The position numbers were made by a program, and so were the translations under genes. From Bacillus sp. FJAT-49711 (GTDB lineage: Bacteria; Bacillota; Bacilli; Bacillales; Bacillaceae_C), in the NCBI RefSeq assembly GCF_018343715.1, contig NZ_JAGYPL010000002.1:504364-568363 (forward strand): a stretch of DNA of 64,000 nt, in the 5' to 3' direction. The notes beneath the pieces are model-generated. The model searched no databases. It saw nothing but the letters and a program-made list of their open reading frames with translations, and was not told the DNA's origin. How positions within the stretch are numbered: position 1 is the first letter of the stretch; each line of letters begins with the position of its first letter. Below, one piece after another: positions 54,328 through 61,906 of this stretch.

Positions 54328-54636
54328 ATGATGAAATGGAAAGTCTTCACTTTTCTATATTCAACTGTGTTATATGCATATGTGTGTACTCAAGTTGATA
54401 ATATAGATTGGATATTTATCACTTTATCCATACTTTATTTTACTATGGTGATCAATATTTATTTTATTAAAGAGGTATTTCGGATAATTTCCTCCCTTTT
54501 CTTTTTTACCTCCACTATATCTTTTATAGGTGCAATGTTTGATGAATGGTATTGGGGATTCATTTCAGGTATTTTCCTTATGACCATCTCTTTATTTATT
54601 CTCGTAGCAAACTATTCTTTCACTAAAAAGTCATGA
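54328..54636 (+). CDS. Small membrane protein, candidate immunity protein
   Basis: This is a 102-residue, strongly hydrophobic protein with three to four predicted transmembrane helices and a short basic C-terminus (SFTKKS). GAGGTGATT precedes the double ATG. It sits directly upstream of a secreted protein with bacteriocin-like layout. Small polytopic proteins next to bacteriocin genes commonly confer self-immunity, but no specific family is recognised and the pairing is the only evidence. Confidence 0.5.
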   Translation: MMKWKVFTFLYSTVLYAYVCTQVDNIDWIFITLSILYFTMVINIYFIKEVFRIISSLFFFTSTISFIGAMFDEWYWGFISGIFLMTISLFILVANYSFTKKS

Positions 54637-54730
54637 ATAGGCAGATGTTAATAGGTATAATCTCTTAAATACATATACACAATCTTCCTTTTATGGTGTA
54701 CAATGTAAAAAACGAAAGGGATGTGGGGGT

Positions 54731-55549
54731 ATGAGGGAGTTTTTGAAAAAAGTTTTAATAACATCTACGATATGCGCATTATCTATCGGACTTGTATTTT
54801 CCGGTAATGTTAAAGATCATAAGGTAAATGCTAGTGCAATAAATGAAGGCGCAAACATTAATTTCATTAAAAATGAAGAAAATCTTATGGAATACACAAT
54901 TATCAGTGAAAGCGAGTCTTTATACTATATAGAGACAACTAATCAACTTGATGATGGAACTACAGTTATACATACAGAAGTTTTTGATTTTGCAAATAAT
55001 ATAAAGGGAGAATTGATAGAAGATTTTTATACTTCTGTAGAGAATAATAGAGTTACAGAACAAAGCGTTCTATTAGATCTTAGGGAAACAAACGAAGATG
55101 ATAAAGACATTTCTATACCAAATATTCCAAGAAGCGATAAATTTAATGTAGGTATTTACGCTGTTACATCTAGCAATCGCTCATTAGTAAGCGTTATGAA
55201 TATAAACTATACAAGAAACTATTCTACTGGAAAGGCAACCGCGAATTGGGTTACAAGTAGAACGAAAACTGGAATACCATTAAGTAATAAAGCGTTTAAT
55301 GATTACGCTCAATCAGTAGATTCTATGAGGAATATTGAAGTTAGCACAGGTGTAGGTGCAGTTATTGCTGGTGTTGCTGGAAGCATCGGTGCTAAAAAAT
55401 TAACCATGGCTTTGTTTAAAAATTTACTTGGTCCTATAGCTATAGTTACATATGGAGTAGCCTTGGGACAATGGCTTTATCAATATGATCGGCAAAGCAA
55501 TCTTTTCTTGAAGATACCACCTGTAACTCCACCAGGAACAAAAACATAA
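54731..55549 (+). CDS. Secreted protein with hydrophobic C-terminal hairpin, possible large bacteriocin
   Basis: This is a 272-residue protein with a signal peptide (residues ~1-38: basic FLKKVL start, hydrophobic core, likely cut near VNASA). The mature N-terminal domain is strand-rich and acidic. Residues ~205-255 form a glycine/alanine-rich hydrophobic hairpin (GVGAVIAGVAGSIGAKK, LLGPIAIVTYGVALG) resembling pore-forming segments. The layout and size are reminiscent of the heat-labile geobacillin 26 type, but I cannot verify that. GGGATGTGGGGG precedes the ATG. A small membrane protein lies upstream and two strong hairpins follow. Confidence 0.5.
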   Translation: MREFLKKVLITSTICALSIGLVFSGNVKDHKVNASAINEGANINFIKNEENLMEYTIISESESLYYIETTNQLDDGTTVIHTEVFDFANNIKGELIEDFYTSVENNRVTEQSVLLDLRETNEDDKDISIPNIPRSDKFNVGIYAVTSSNRSLVSVMNINYTRNYSTGKATANWVTSRTKTGIPLSNKAFNDYAQSVDSMRNIEVSTGVGAVIAGVAGSIGAKKLTMALFKNLLGPIAIVTYGVALGQWLYQYDRQSNLFLKIPPVTPPGTKT

Positions 55550-55560
55550 AACAAATCCTA

Positions 55561-55651
55561 GACTGTTGAATTTTTCAACAGTCCCTCTATATAAAAATAG
55601 CCCTGATTTTTCTACACTAAAAAGAAAAATCAAGGCTATTTTTATATAGAG
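55561..55651. repeat. Twin hairpins, including a ~28-bp stem
   Basis: GACTGTTGAA/TTCAACAGTC (55561-55583) is followed at once by arms starting CTCTATATAAAAATAGCC (55585) and ending in its complement at 55651, paired over ~28 bp with one mismatch around an ~11-base loop. This may be a strong terminator for the secreted-protein gene, or a structure such as a replication or recombination site on a plasmid-like element. Confidence 0.7.
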
Positions 55652-55770
55652 AGAAAATCAAGTCGCTATATGACCATTATGTGAGTACGTTCATAAGCAA
55701 GAACAAAGAAATTCCTTGTTCTATATAGAATAATAGAACGATGAACACAGTATGAAAGGGTGCATGCCTG

Positions 55771-56274
55771 ATGAACGATAAATGGTTATACGTAACCGAT
55801 GTTGAAAAACAAACAGGCATACCAAGTGCTACGATCAGGAGATACATAAGAAACCATGGACACCATTTGCAATTGAAAAAGAGAGGTAAAATCTATTTGG
55901 TTGCCAGTGAGTCTCTTTCATTTATAAAAAATATCAGAGACTTATACGATCAAGGCAAGCGTTTAGAAGATATTGAAGATGCCCTTAGATCTATGAACAT
56001 ACCCATGACTCATGATGAACGAGAGATGACTGTAAACGCCAGCGAAGTATTGGTACAACTGCAAAAAGACATGGAAGAACAAAAGAAATTTAATCAGTCA
56101 CTCCTTGAAACTATCCAAAAACAGCAAGAATACATAAATACAAAATTAGAGGAAAGAGATCAAAAATTACTCCAATCAATTAGGGAGATCCAAGAAGCTA
56201 AAAGAGAAATTGCTGTTAGTCATGAAAAAAAGAAAGGATTCTTTTCAAAGTTTTTCAAAGGTAGGGAGGAATGA
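55771..56274 (+). CDS. MerR-type HTH protein with coiled coil (DUF3967-like, plasmid type)
   Basis: This is a 167-residue protein. Residues 5-70 form a MerR-like winged helix (WLYVTDVEKQTGIPSATIRRYIRNHG). Residues ~90-155 are a heptad-patterned coiled coil rich in Q, E and K, and the end is the basic FFSKFFKGREE. Proteins of this build are common on large Bacillus plasmids and resemble RacA-type DNA-anchoring proteins. AAAGGGTG precedes the ATG. Its job may be partition or anchoring of the element's DNA or replication control; this is inferred from family context. Confidence 0.7.
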   Translation: MNDKWLYVTDVEKQTGIPSATIRRYIRNHGHHLQLKKRGKIYLVASESLSFIKNIRDLYDQGKRLEDIEDALRSMNIPMTHDEREMTVNASEVLVQLQKDMEEQKKFNQSLLETIQKQQEYINTKLEERDQKLLQSIREIQEAKREIAVSHEKKKGFFSKFFKGREE

Positions 56275-56363
56275 ATTTGAGCAATAAGGAAAAAAATTGC
56301 TATTGATCCAATTAAAAATAGAGTATCTCCATTAATAATTGCTATTTCCTCTCCTTTATTCAC
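56220..56363 (-). CDS. Possible 47-residue single-pass membrane peptide
   Basis: A GTG start preceded by GGGAAGG gives a short peptide with the hydrophobic stretch TLFLIGSIAIFFLIAQI after an acidic N-terminus (NKGEEIAIINGD). It overlaps the 3' end of the MerR-type gene on the other strand. It is supported only by the ribosome binding site and the clean helix, so it may be chance. Confidence 0.3.
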   Translation of the reverse strand: MNKGEEIAIINGDTLFLIGSIAIFFLIAQIHSSLPLKNFEKNPFFFS

Positions 56364-56482
56364 AACTTCCTTCCCTTTTTCCCAAAAATGTATATTAATA
56401 TGATGTTACACTAAGTGTATACAATGTTGGTATAAAAGATATGATATAATCAAGGAAGCTATTCAAAGTGATTTGCAAAAGA

Positions 56483-56520
56483 AACCACCCTGATCTGCCA
56501 CGATCCTAAGGGTGGTTTTT
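56483..56520. terminator. Terminator in the element
   Basis: AACCACCCT pairs with AGGGTGGTT and is followed by six T; on the other strand GTGGTTTCTTTT also suits the minus-strand fragment that ends here. Confidence 0.7.
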
Positions 56521-56527
56521 TCTTTAA

Positions 56528-56975
56528 CTATTTTCTTTCATCTTTTTTTCAATTTCTTCAGGAGAAAGCCCAATTCTAGCAAGTAACTCTCGTTTTTACT
56601 TTTGTAATTCTTCCGTTAATTCGGGAGTCTCTTGGGGTTCATCCTGACTATTAAACCATTCAGGAACAACTTCCGTTCGCCCTGTCCTTCTTTGGCTCGG
56701 CTTTAAGTTTGCAAAAGTAATTAAAAACTCAGCCTGATAAAACTCCCATGCTTCTTTCAATTTTGATTTAATAAATCCTAATGGATTTTTACGGATTTTT
56801 CTTCATTGACGTAGCGAATAAACTCACTTTCTGTTTTATCCTCCCAGATCATCCTCGCTATATCATATATTTCAGCGAAATATATTTGGTCAAAGTTGTA
56901 ACCAGTAGCCAAACTGTTAAACCGATGAAGCCTTTCTTCATTTTTAGTGGTTATTGATAAACTTTGTGATGGGAA
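56528..56975 (-). pseudogene. Decayed plasmid replication-protein-like fragment
   Basis: On the minus strand one frame reads ITTKNEERLHRFNSLATGYN to VNEEKSVKIH then stops; a second frame picks up NPLGFIKSKLKEAWEFYQAE and continues to VVPEWFNSQDEPQETPELT, then meets an in-frame stop before KRELLARIGLSPEEIEKK. One frameshift and one nonsense codon, with no start, mark a relic. The C-terminal xVPEWFN-DEPQETPE pattern resembles theta-type plasmid replication initiators, but the match is from memory and not certain. Confidence 0.5.
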
Positions 56976-57164
56976 TTACTAAAACTAAAGGGTAGCTTTA
57001 GCTTCACAAGGATTTAAACAACCTTATTATCTGTTTAAATTTCAGAGTATAGCTGAACTTAATCTTTTAAAAGAACTTTAAAATGAGACATTTCAATTTA
57101 AGTAGTGTCCCCTTTACGTTTTTACAAGTAAATTGTAATAATTTTATTATTCCTATTCAGTACT

Positions 57165-58154
57165 CACTTTGTGTATAATACGGGTGCATCTTATATGTTA
57201 TCTGCCATTATCACAAAGGCTACCGGCATGAAGCATCTTGATTATTTAACCCCTCGTTTATGTAAGCCACTAGGAATGGGCGAGGTCACAACAATCTGTT
57301 GTCCAAAAGGAATCCATTATGGCGGTATAAGGATGAAAATTTTCAAAGAGGATAAGGCCAAATTTGGTTTACTTTACTTACAAAAAGGAAATTGGGACGG
57401 GCAACAAATAATACCTGAATATTGGGTCGAAGAAGCAACAAAAAAACTAGTTCATACATGGGGCGATGAGCATGATGATGCGCTCGGATATGGGTATCAA
57501 TTTTGGCGTTGGCTGCATGGTGCATTTCGTGCGAGTGGAGCATACGGTCAATATTGTGTAGTTCTGCCTTAACAAAATGCAGTCGTTGCCACAACTGCGG
57601 GTACGATGGATATGGCAAAAATACTCGATTTAGTATGGTGACATTTGCTTCCTGGAATATCAGATTCATCTAATAGTTCTCAATTTAAGTTGGAAAAAAA
57701 GCTAATTCCTTAGCACTATGATCCACCAAGCTTCTTAATTACCTCACCTCATATCAAATACTGGTCCGGAAGACGTTTTGAGGTACAACACAATGAAGCG
57801 AAGATGACATTCCTTGCTTTTGACTTTTTAGAAGGGAATTATCAGTTTCATTTTTGGGATGCTAAAGGAAAACATTCAATTAGAATTGGGATTGGTATGT
57901 GGTTAGAAAGTAGTTTAAATATTCTTGCTAAACAGGTAACAGTTGCCGTAAGCGGTACATGGAGAACTTCCAAAACGATTGAAATGATTATACGAATATT
58001 AGGGACAGCATTTAGTGATACGTGGACCAGCGATTTTATAACATCGGCTGCACGAATAAGTATTAATCGGAATATATGGAATACGTCAGAAATTCCAGAC
58101 TTAACCGATGTGGCGTTGTTCCCGAATTTAGTTGGATATTTAGTAGAAGAATAA
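57165..58154 (+). pseudogene. Serine hydrolase, 3' part, with further nonsense codons
   Basis: This is the continuation of the hydrolase cut at 52897. It starts HFVYNTGASYMLSAIITKATG, then LGMG, CPKGIHYGG, EDKAKFGLLYLQKGNWDGQQIIPEYWV and GYGYQFWRWLHGAFRASGAYGQY, all typical of this family. In-frame stops occur after CVVLP (about 57570), after ILDLVW (about 57640) and after KKLIP (about 57711), and the same frame remains meaningful to 58154. The gene is therefore dead independently of the insertion. Confidence 0.85.
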
Positions 58155-58186
58155 TTGTTTTTAACGACCGGGATTTAATATAAGAA

Positions 58187-58220
58187 GAACATTGGATACC
58201 GTTTTCCGATGTTCCTTTTT
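58187..58220 (+). terminator. Terminator after the broken hydrolase
   Basis: GAACATTGG pairs with CCGATGTTC and is followed by CTTTTT. Confidence 0.7.
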
Positions 58221-58366
58221 CAAACTTATTCTAGCGAATATGGCTAAATGATTTGCATAGTGATTTCTAATATATAAAGATACTATTAATCATTAAAAGC
58301 TGGTAAATGCTTTTGTTATAGTTCGTGTTATAATAGTAACAGAAAATTTTGAAAGGAAGACTGATT

Positions 58367-59407
58367 ATGGGGAAAAAATACATAGGCTATGCAGGAACCT
58401 ATACACGACAATCGAGTGAAGGTATTTATTGCTTTATTCTTGATACAGAAAAAGGGAAACTGATGAATGTAGAAGCAGCTGCAAAAGTTGGCAGCCCTAC
58501 TTATTTGACGATCAGTGAAGAAAACCGTTATTTATATTCCGTAGCACAGCAAGAAAAGTCAGGTGGAGTTGCGGCATTTTCTGTGGATTCTGAAACAGGG
58601 GAGTTAAGCTTGTTAAATATAGAAGTGCAAGAAGGAGCATCCCCATGTCATTTAGATGTGTTTCAGCATGAACTTGTAACGGGCAATTATCACGAAGGGA
58701 CCGTTGAGCTGTACAAAACGAATGGTCACGGTGTAGAACCAGCATCTTCTGTCTCAAAGCATGAAGGAACAGGTCCACACGAACGCCAGGAAAAACCGCA
58801 TGTTCACTATACAGCTTTTACTCCAGACAAAAAGTTTGTCGTTGTTGCTGATCTTGGAACAGATGAAGTAGTTACATATAAAGTTGAAAATGAAAAGCTC
58901 GAAAAAGTAAATACATTAGCCGTAAGAGCAGGGAGCGGTCCTCGTCATCTTGCTTTCCATCCGAATGGAAAGGTAGCTTATTTATTAACGGAACTTAGTT
59001 CTGAAGTAGTCGTGCTAAATTATAATGCTGAAGACGGTAGCTTTACAGAAAAACAATATATTAAAGCGATTCCTGAAGAATTTACGGAAACGAATGATGC
59101 AAGTGCCATCCATATTTCGTCAGATGGTCGATTCGTTTATACCGGAAATCGTGGACATAATAGCATTACTGTTTTTAGTGTTGACACGGATACTGGAGAA
59201 CTCTCAATTGTTGAACAAACTTCGTCAGGCGGGGAGTGGCCAAGAGATTTCGTATTAGATCCAAGTGAATCTTTCTTGATTGCGTCTAACCAACATACAG
59301 GGAATCTTGTGCTATTTGCAAGGGATAAAGAGACAGGAAAATTAACGAAGCTTAATTCAGAAGTTGAGGTTCCAGAAGTAGTCTGTGTAAAATTTTTAAA
59401 ATATTAA
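58367..59407 (+). CDS. pgl: 6-phosphogluconolactonase (seven-bladed propeller type)
   Basis: This is a 346-residue cytoplasmic lactonase of the YkgB/YbhE beta-propeller family. It hydrolyses 6-phosphogluconolactone to 6-phosphogluconate in the oxidative pentose phosphate pathway. Repeated blades contain YLTISEENRYLYSV, HYTAFTPDKKFVVVADLGTD, GPRHLAFHPNGKVAYLLTEL, ISSDGRFVYTGNRGHNSI and WPRDFVLDPSESFLIASNQHT. The ATG at 58367 has GAAAGGAAG about ten bases upstream; a TTG at 58349 overlaps that site. It supplies the substrate of Gnd encoded at 25267. Confidence 0.88.
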   Translation: MGKKYIGYAGTYTRQSSEGIYCFILDTEKGKLMNVEAAAKVGSPTYLTISEENRYLYSVAQQEKSGGVAAFSVDSETGELSLLNIEVQEGASPCHLDVFQHELVTGNYHEGTVELYKTNGHGVEPASSVSKHEGTGPHERQEKPHVHYTAFTPDKKFVVVADLGTDEVVTYKVENEKLEKVNTLAVRAGSGPRHLAFHPNGKVAYLLTELSSEVVVLNYNAEDGSFTEKQYIKAIPEEFTETNDASAIHISSDGRFVYTGNRGHNSITVFSVDTDTGELSIVEQTSSGGEWPRDFVLDPSESFLIASNQHTGNLVLFARDKETGKLTKLNSEVEVPEVVCVKFLKY

Positions 59408-59428
59408 TCGTATTATAAAATAAATTGA

Positions 59429-59453
59429 AACGCTCAGAGTATCTCTGAGCGTT
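59429..59453. terminator. Terminator after pgl
   Basis: AACGCTCAGAG and CTCTGAGCGTT form a perfect 11-bp stem with a three-base loop between convergent genes. The T-run is weak. Confidence 0.65.
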
Positions 59454-59461
59454 GTCTTATC

Positions 59462-59581
59462 TTATGACAGAATTTTCTTTTCTAATTCTTCGATTTTTTT
59501 AACAAGTTTTTTGCTTTTCTCCATTTCTAAGAATACGAGTGATAAAGCCGATCCGGCCATGAAAAATGCTAACCATACCAT
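59462..59581 (-). CDS. 39-residue single-pass membrane peptide with charged tail
   Basis: ATG at 59581 is six bases after GGAGGAG and opens a 39-codon frame ending in TAA. The peptide starts MVWLAFFMAGSALSLVFLE (one helix) followed by a lysine/glutamate-rich amphipathic tail (KSKKLVKKIEELEKKIL). A good ribosome binding site, a clean helix plus coiled-coil-like tail, and a terminator just beyond the stop support a real small gene. It is not matched to a named family by me. Confidence 0.6.
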   Translation of the reverse strand: MVWLAFFMAGSALSLVFLEMEKSKKLVKKIEELEKKILS

Positions 59582-59714
59582 CCATTACTCCTCCAATCGC
59601 AGAAACCCCTTTCCTATTTATACGATGTTAACTTTTAATAGTTTCAGTTTTTTTCTACAATCAAAAAGTCATTATCTTGAGAAATCGGTATGATATTTGC
59701 TAGGATTCCCTTTT

Positions 59715-59984
59715 TTAAACTGTTTTTGACTGGATGTTTCTTTTTCTAGCAAGCCAAATAATTAATGAAATAATAAGCGATACAGCTGTATAAAAAGCGG
59801 CCCATCCAAATAAAGCTTGCCATCCAACGTTTTGAGTCATCGGCAAAACGATGGTCAAAACGTTCAGGCCGATAAAGATCATTAAGGGGGCCAAATAGTA
59901 ATTTTTCAGTTTTACAGCGCCAATGAATGAAAATGCGATTGTAATGATTGGCATTAGAATAGCATAAAATGGAATTTCCCACAT
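59715..59984 (-). CDS. DUF2651-like small membrane protein
   Basis: This is an 89-residue protein with three hydrophobic segments (FYAILMPIITIAFSFIGAV, APLMIFIGLNVLTIVLP, AFYTAVSLIISLIIWLA) and a basic tail. It resembles the YbeF/YesK-like DUF2651 family of Bacillus. The ATG at 59984 has AGGAG nine bases upstream; an earlier ATG (59993) is adjacent to it. It is probably the last gene of the ECF sigma operon, 20 bases after the YfjL-like gene, suggesting a membrane-stress role. Confidence 0.6.
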   Translation of the reverse strand: MWEIPFYAILMPIITIAFSFIGAVKLKNYYLAPLMIFIGLNVLTIVLPMTQNVGWQALFGWAAFYTAVSLIISLIIWLARKRNIQSKTV

Positions 59985-60004
59985 ATAAATCATCTCCTAA
60001 AATT

Positions 60005-60727
60005 CTATTGATTGTATTCTTCGATATCACTTAGCTTGATGTCCGAATTTTTTTCAAAACCAACATAATATTTTACATAGCCTAGATTGTCTTTTTCAAT
60101 TACTTCATTATCAAATAAATTTCCATTGAAGCTGACTCCACTGTAATTATAGTGTTCTGAATTAAGAGTTTGCTGAATAGAACGAACCATTTTTAAAACA
60201 TCGTCCTTACTCCGATTTGTCGCATCCACGATAAGATGGATATAGATCGGTTTTTCCAGCTTTAAATCTTTACTCCAATTCGTATCTGAACTATACGTTC
60301 CTTTTAAAACTTCAATTTGCACGCTCATTTCGATAACTCGCCCGACTTTATCTGTCAGTAGTTCCGTAAGCTCAGCTGATGCCTCTTCCCCTAATTTATC
60401 CATGAGCGGCAGATCCAAGTTATCATAATAGATTCCATCATATGTGACAGTCGGCTTCCAAAAACCAGTAACGTTAAATTCATACTCTTTTTGTTGTCCA
60501 TCACCAATTTTTCTAACATCATACGTATAACCACTCACCTTAAAATTGTAAAATCCATCGGGAATGACAAATTCTTGTCCTGGATATGTTTCTTTTAAAT
60601 AGAGCTTCACTGATCTTTCTGAAACGTATTTCCACACTGGATTCCCATTAAAAGCATTGTAAAAAAATAAAATGGGGACGACTAGAATAATAATAAGTAT
60701 CAAATATAACCATTTCATTTTAGTCAT
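60005..60727 (-). CDS. YfjL-like membrane-anchored protein
   Basis: This is a 240-residue protein with one N-terminal membrane anchor (WLYLILIIILVVPILFFY) and an extracytoplasmic domain beginning NPVWKYVSERSVKLYLKETYPGQEF. It resembles the YfjL-like family of Bacillus; function is not established. Its ATG overlaps the upstream stop by the classic ATGA arrangement, so it is co-translated with the anti-sigma factor. It may modulate or sense for the sigma/anti-sigma pair. Confidence 0.65.
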   Translation of the reverse strand: MTKMKWLYLILIIILVVPILFFYNAFNGNPVWKYVSERSVKLYLKETYPGQEFVIPDGFYNFKVSGYTYDVRKIGDGQQKEYEFNVTGFWKPTVTYDGIYYDNLDLPLMDKLGEEASAELTELLTDKVGRVIEMSVQIEVLKGTYSSDTNWSKDLKLEKPIYIHLIVDATNRSKDDVLKMVRSIQQTLNSEHYNYSGVSFNGNLFDNEVIEKDNLGYVKYYVGFEKNSDIKLSDIEEYNQ

Positions 60728-61266
60728 GATGCTGGACCTCTTTCTCTAATTTTTAGAACGAGCAAGCCAATTACACTTCCGACCAAGGCGAAGCTTAAGT
60801 GAATAACACCAAGGAAGATGGAACCAATGATAGCATCAAATGTAATGGGGGCATCTGTTGCAATATCAATGATGGACCAAATAAAATTCGGTAAAAAGGC
60901 AATTACTGTTACAATCAAAAATCGTCTGTAAAATAAAAATGTAATCAAACCAAGGATAGGATAGGTTAATATAAACCCAAAACTTTCATGCAACAACGAT
61001 GTTTTAATCGCAAAAATAAACGAAATCGCGACAAAAATAATTTGATAAATAGAGAGTTTTAAATTTATTTTCTTAATCATATTTTCCGTATCGATTGTAG
61101 ATGTAATCTTTTCTTTTTCAATTGGTTCCTTTGAGAGGAGGGCGAGTTCCCGACAGCTCTCACAGTTTTCTAAATGTGCCTCTACCCATTCAGTTGTTTC
61201 GTCTTGAAGCAATCCTTCGTTATAAAGGGGCAGAAGATCTTCTACAATCGCACAATCTTTATTCAT
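60724..61266 (-). CDS. Anti-sigma factor with zinc-finger (ZAS) domain
   Basis: This is a 180-residue protein. The N-terminus has the zinc-binding anti-sigma motif CAIVEDLLPLYNEG...HLENCESCREL (H-x3-C-x2-C). The C-terminal half contains about three to four transmembrane helices. It should hold the adjacent ECF sigma factor at the membrane until released by a signal. The gene overlaps the sigma gene by eight bases and the downstream YfjL-like gene by four. Confidence 0.87.
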   Translation of the reverse strand: MNKDCAIVEDLLPLYNEGLLQDETTEWVEAHLENCESCRELALLSKEPIEKEKITSTIDTENMIKKINLKLSIYQIIFVAISFIFAIKTSLLHESFGFILTYPILGLITFLFYRRFLIVTVIAFLPNFIWSIIDIATDAPITFDAIIGSIFLGVIHLSFALVGSVIGLLVLKIRERGPAS

Positions 61267-61756
61267 GGTTCAACCCCATTTCTTTTTGAAGTCGTAGTTT
61301 CGCTCGATGAAATGTCACTCGAACATAATTTTCACTTTTATTTATGAGTTCTCCAATTTCTTTAAAAGATAATTCTCCGTATAAGCGTAAAGTTACGATT
61401 TCTTGCTGGATTTCGTCCAAGCTGCTGATTTTTTGCAATAGATTAACTTGGCCTTCCTTCGTTATATATACATCCTCGGGGGTGTTTGGAAGTTCAGGGA
61501 CATCAAGAGTGAGCTTTTCTTGAAGGCCAGTCGCATATTTTTTTGAACGATAATGTTTTCGCAATATATTTTTTGCAATGGAAAATATCCAAGTTTGCAG
61601 CGTGGATTTGCCAGAGAAGGAATGGATTCCTCTAATTGCTTCGTAAAAAACATCGTGCGTTAAATCTTCTGCAGCAGATTTATCAGATGTTTTTATATAG
61701 AAGAAGGCGTAAATTTTTGGCTGAATCTCTTTATATAGCCTTTCTAACTCGCTCAT
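61259..61756 (-). CDS. ECF-family RNA polymerase sigma factor
   Basis: This is a 165-residue sigma factor. Region 2 contains AAEDLTHDVFYEAIRGIHSFSGKSTLQTWIFSIAKNILRKHYR (core binding and -10 recognition). Region 4 contains LDEIQQEIVTLRLYGELSFKEIGELINKSENYVRVTFHRAKLRL (-35 recognition helix-turn-helix). It directs genes to an extracytoplasmic stress response. GGGGGAGGA precedes the ATG. A TGTAAC on the minus strand near 61810 might be an autoregulated ECF -35 element, but no convincing -10 partner is seen. Confidence 0.93.
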   Translation of the reverse strand: MSELERLYKEIQPKIYAFFYIKTSDKSAAEDLTHDVFYEAIRGIHSFSGKSTLQTWIFSIAKNILRKHYRSKKYATGLQEKLTLDVPELPNTPEDVYITKEGQVNLLQKISSLDEIQQEIVTLRLYGELSFKEIGELINKSENYVRVTFHRAKLRLQKEMGLNHE

Positions 61757-61820
61757 GTTGTCCTCCCCCTAAGTTCTTCATAATATTAGTGCCATGAATA
61801 TCTATTTCGTTACAAAAAAT

Positions 61821-61876
61821 TATATGTTAACCAATAAAATAATTAGGTTGACATATAGTGACCATACTATTATTCT
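61821..61876 (+). promoter_or_regulatory. BirA operator and bioY promoter
   Basis: TATATGTTAACC-N13-GGTTGACATATA (61821-61857) is an inverted repeat with one mismatch, matching the biotin-repressor BirA operator form. TTGACA (61848) followed after 17 bases by TATTCT is the promoter, with the -35 inside the right arm, so BirA would block it when biotin is plentiful. Confidence 0.82.
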
Positions 61877-61906
61877 CTTATTATAGTAAAAATTTGAGGT
61901 GAAAAG

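Larger units (their letters stand above)
52898..57159. mobile_element. 4.26-kb transposon-like insertion with 5-bp target duplication and no recognisable transposase
   Basis: GTACT occurs at both junctions (52893-52897 and 57160-57164). The element starts TGTACAGAGATAATAAAG and, read from the other end, starts TGAATAGGAATAATAAAA; the first ~23 bases match at about 17 positions. The TG...CA ends plus 5-bp duplication are the pattern of Tn7/Mu-type DDE transposons. Near the left end ATAATAAAGTTGTTTAA (52907) recurs as ATAATAATGTTGTTTAA (52946), and ATAATAAAATTATT lies at the right end, like repeated transposase sites. Cargo: HNH-like protein, a small coupled gene, a possible immunity protein, a secreted bacteriocin-like protein, a MerR/DUF3967-like protein and a decayed replication-gene-like fragment. 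Confidence 0.75.

Noticed and set aside
52898-57159. Prophage or ICE
   Set aside because: No integrase, relaxase, structural or lysis genes, and no tRNA att site; the 5-bp duplication points to transposition.
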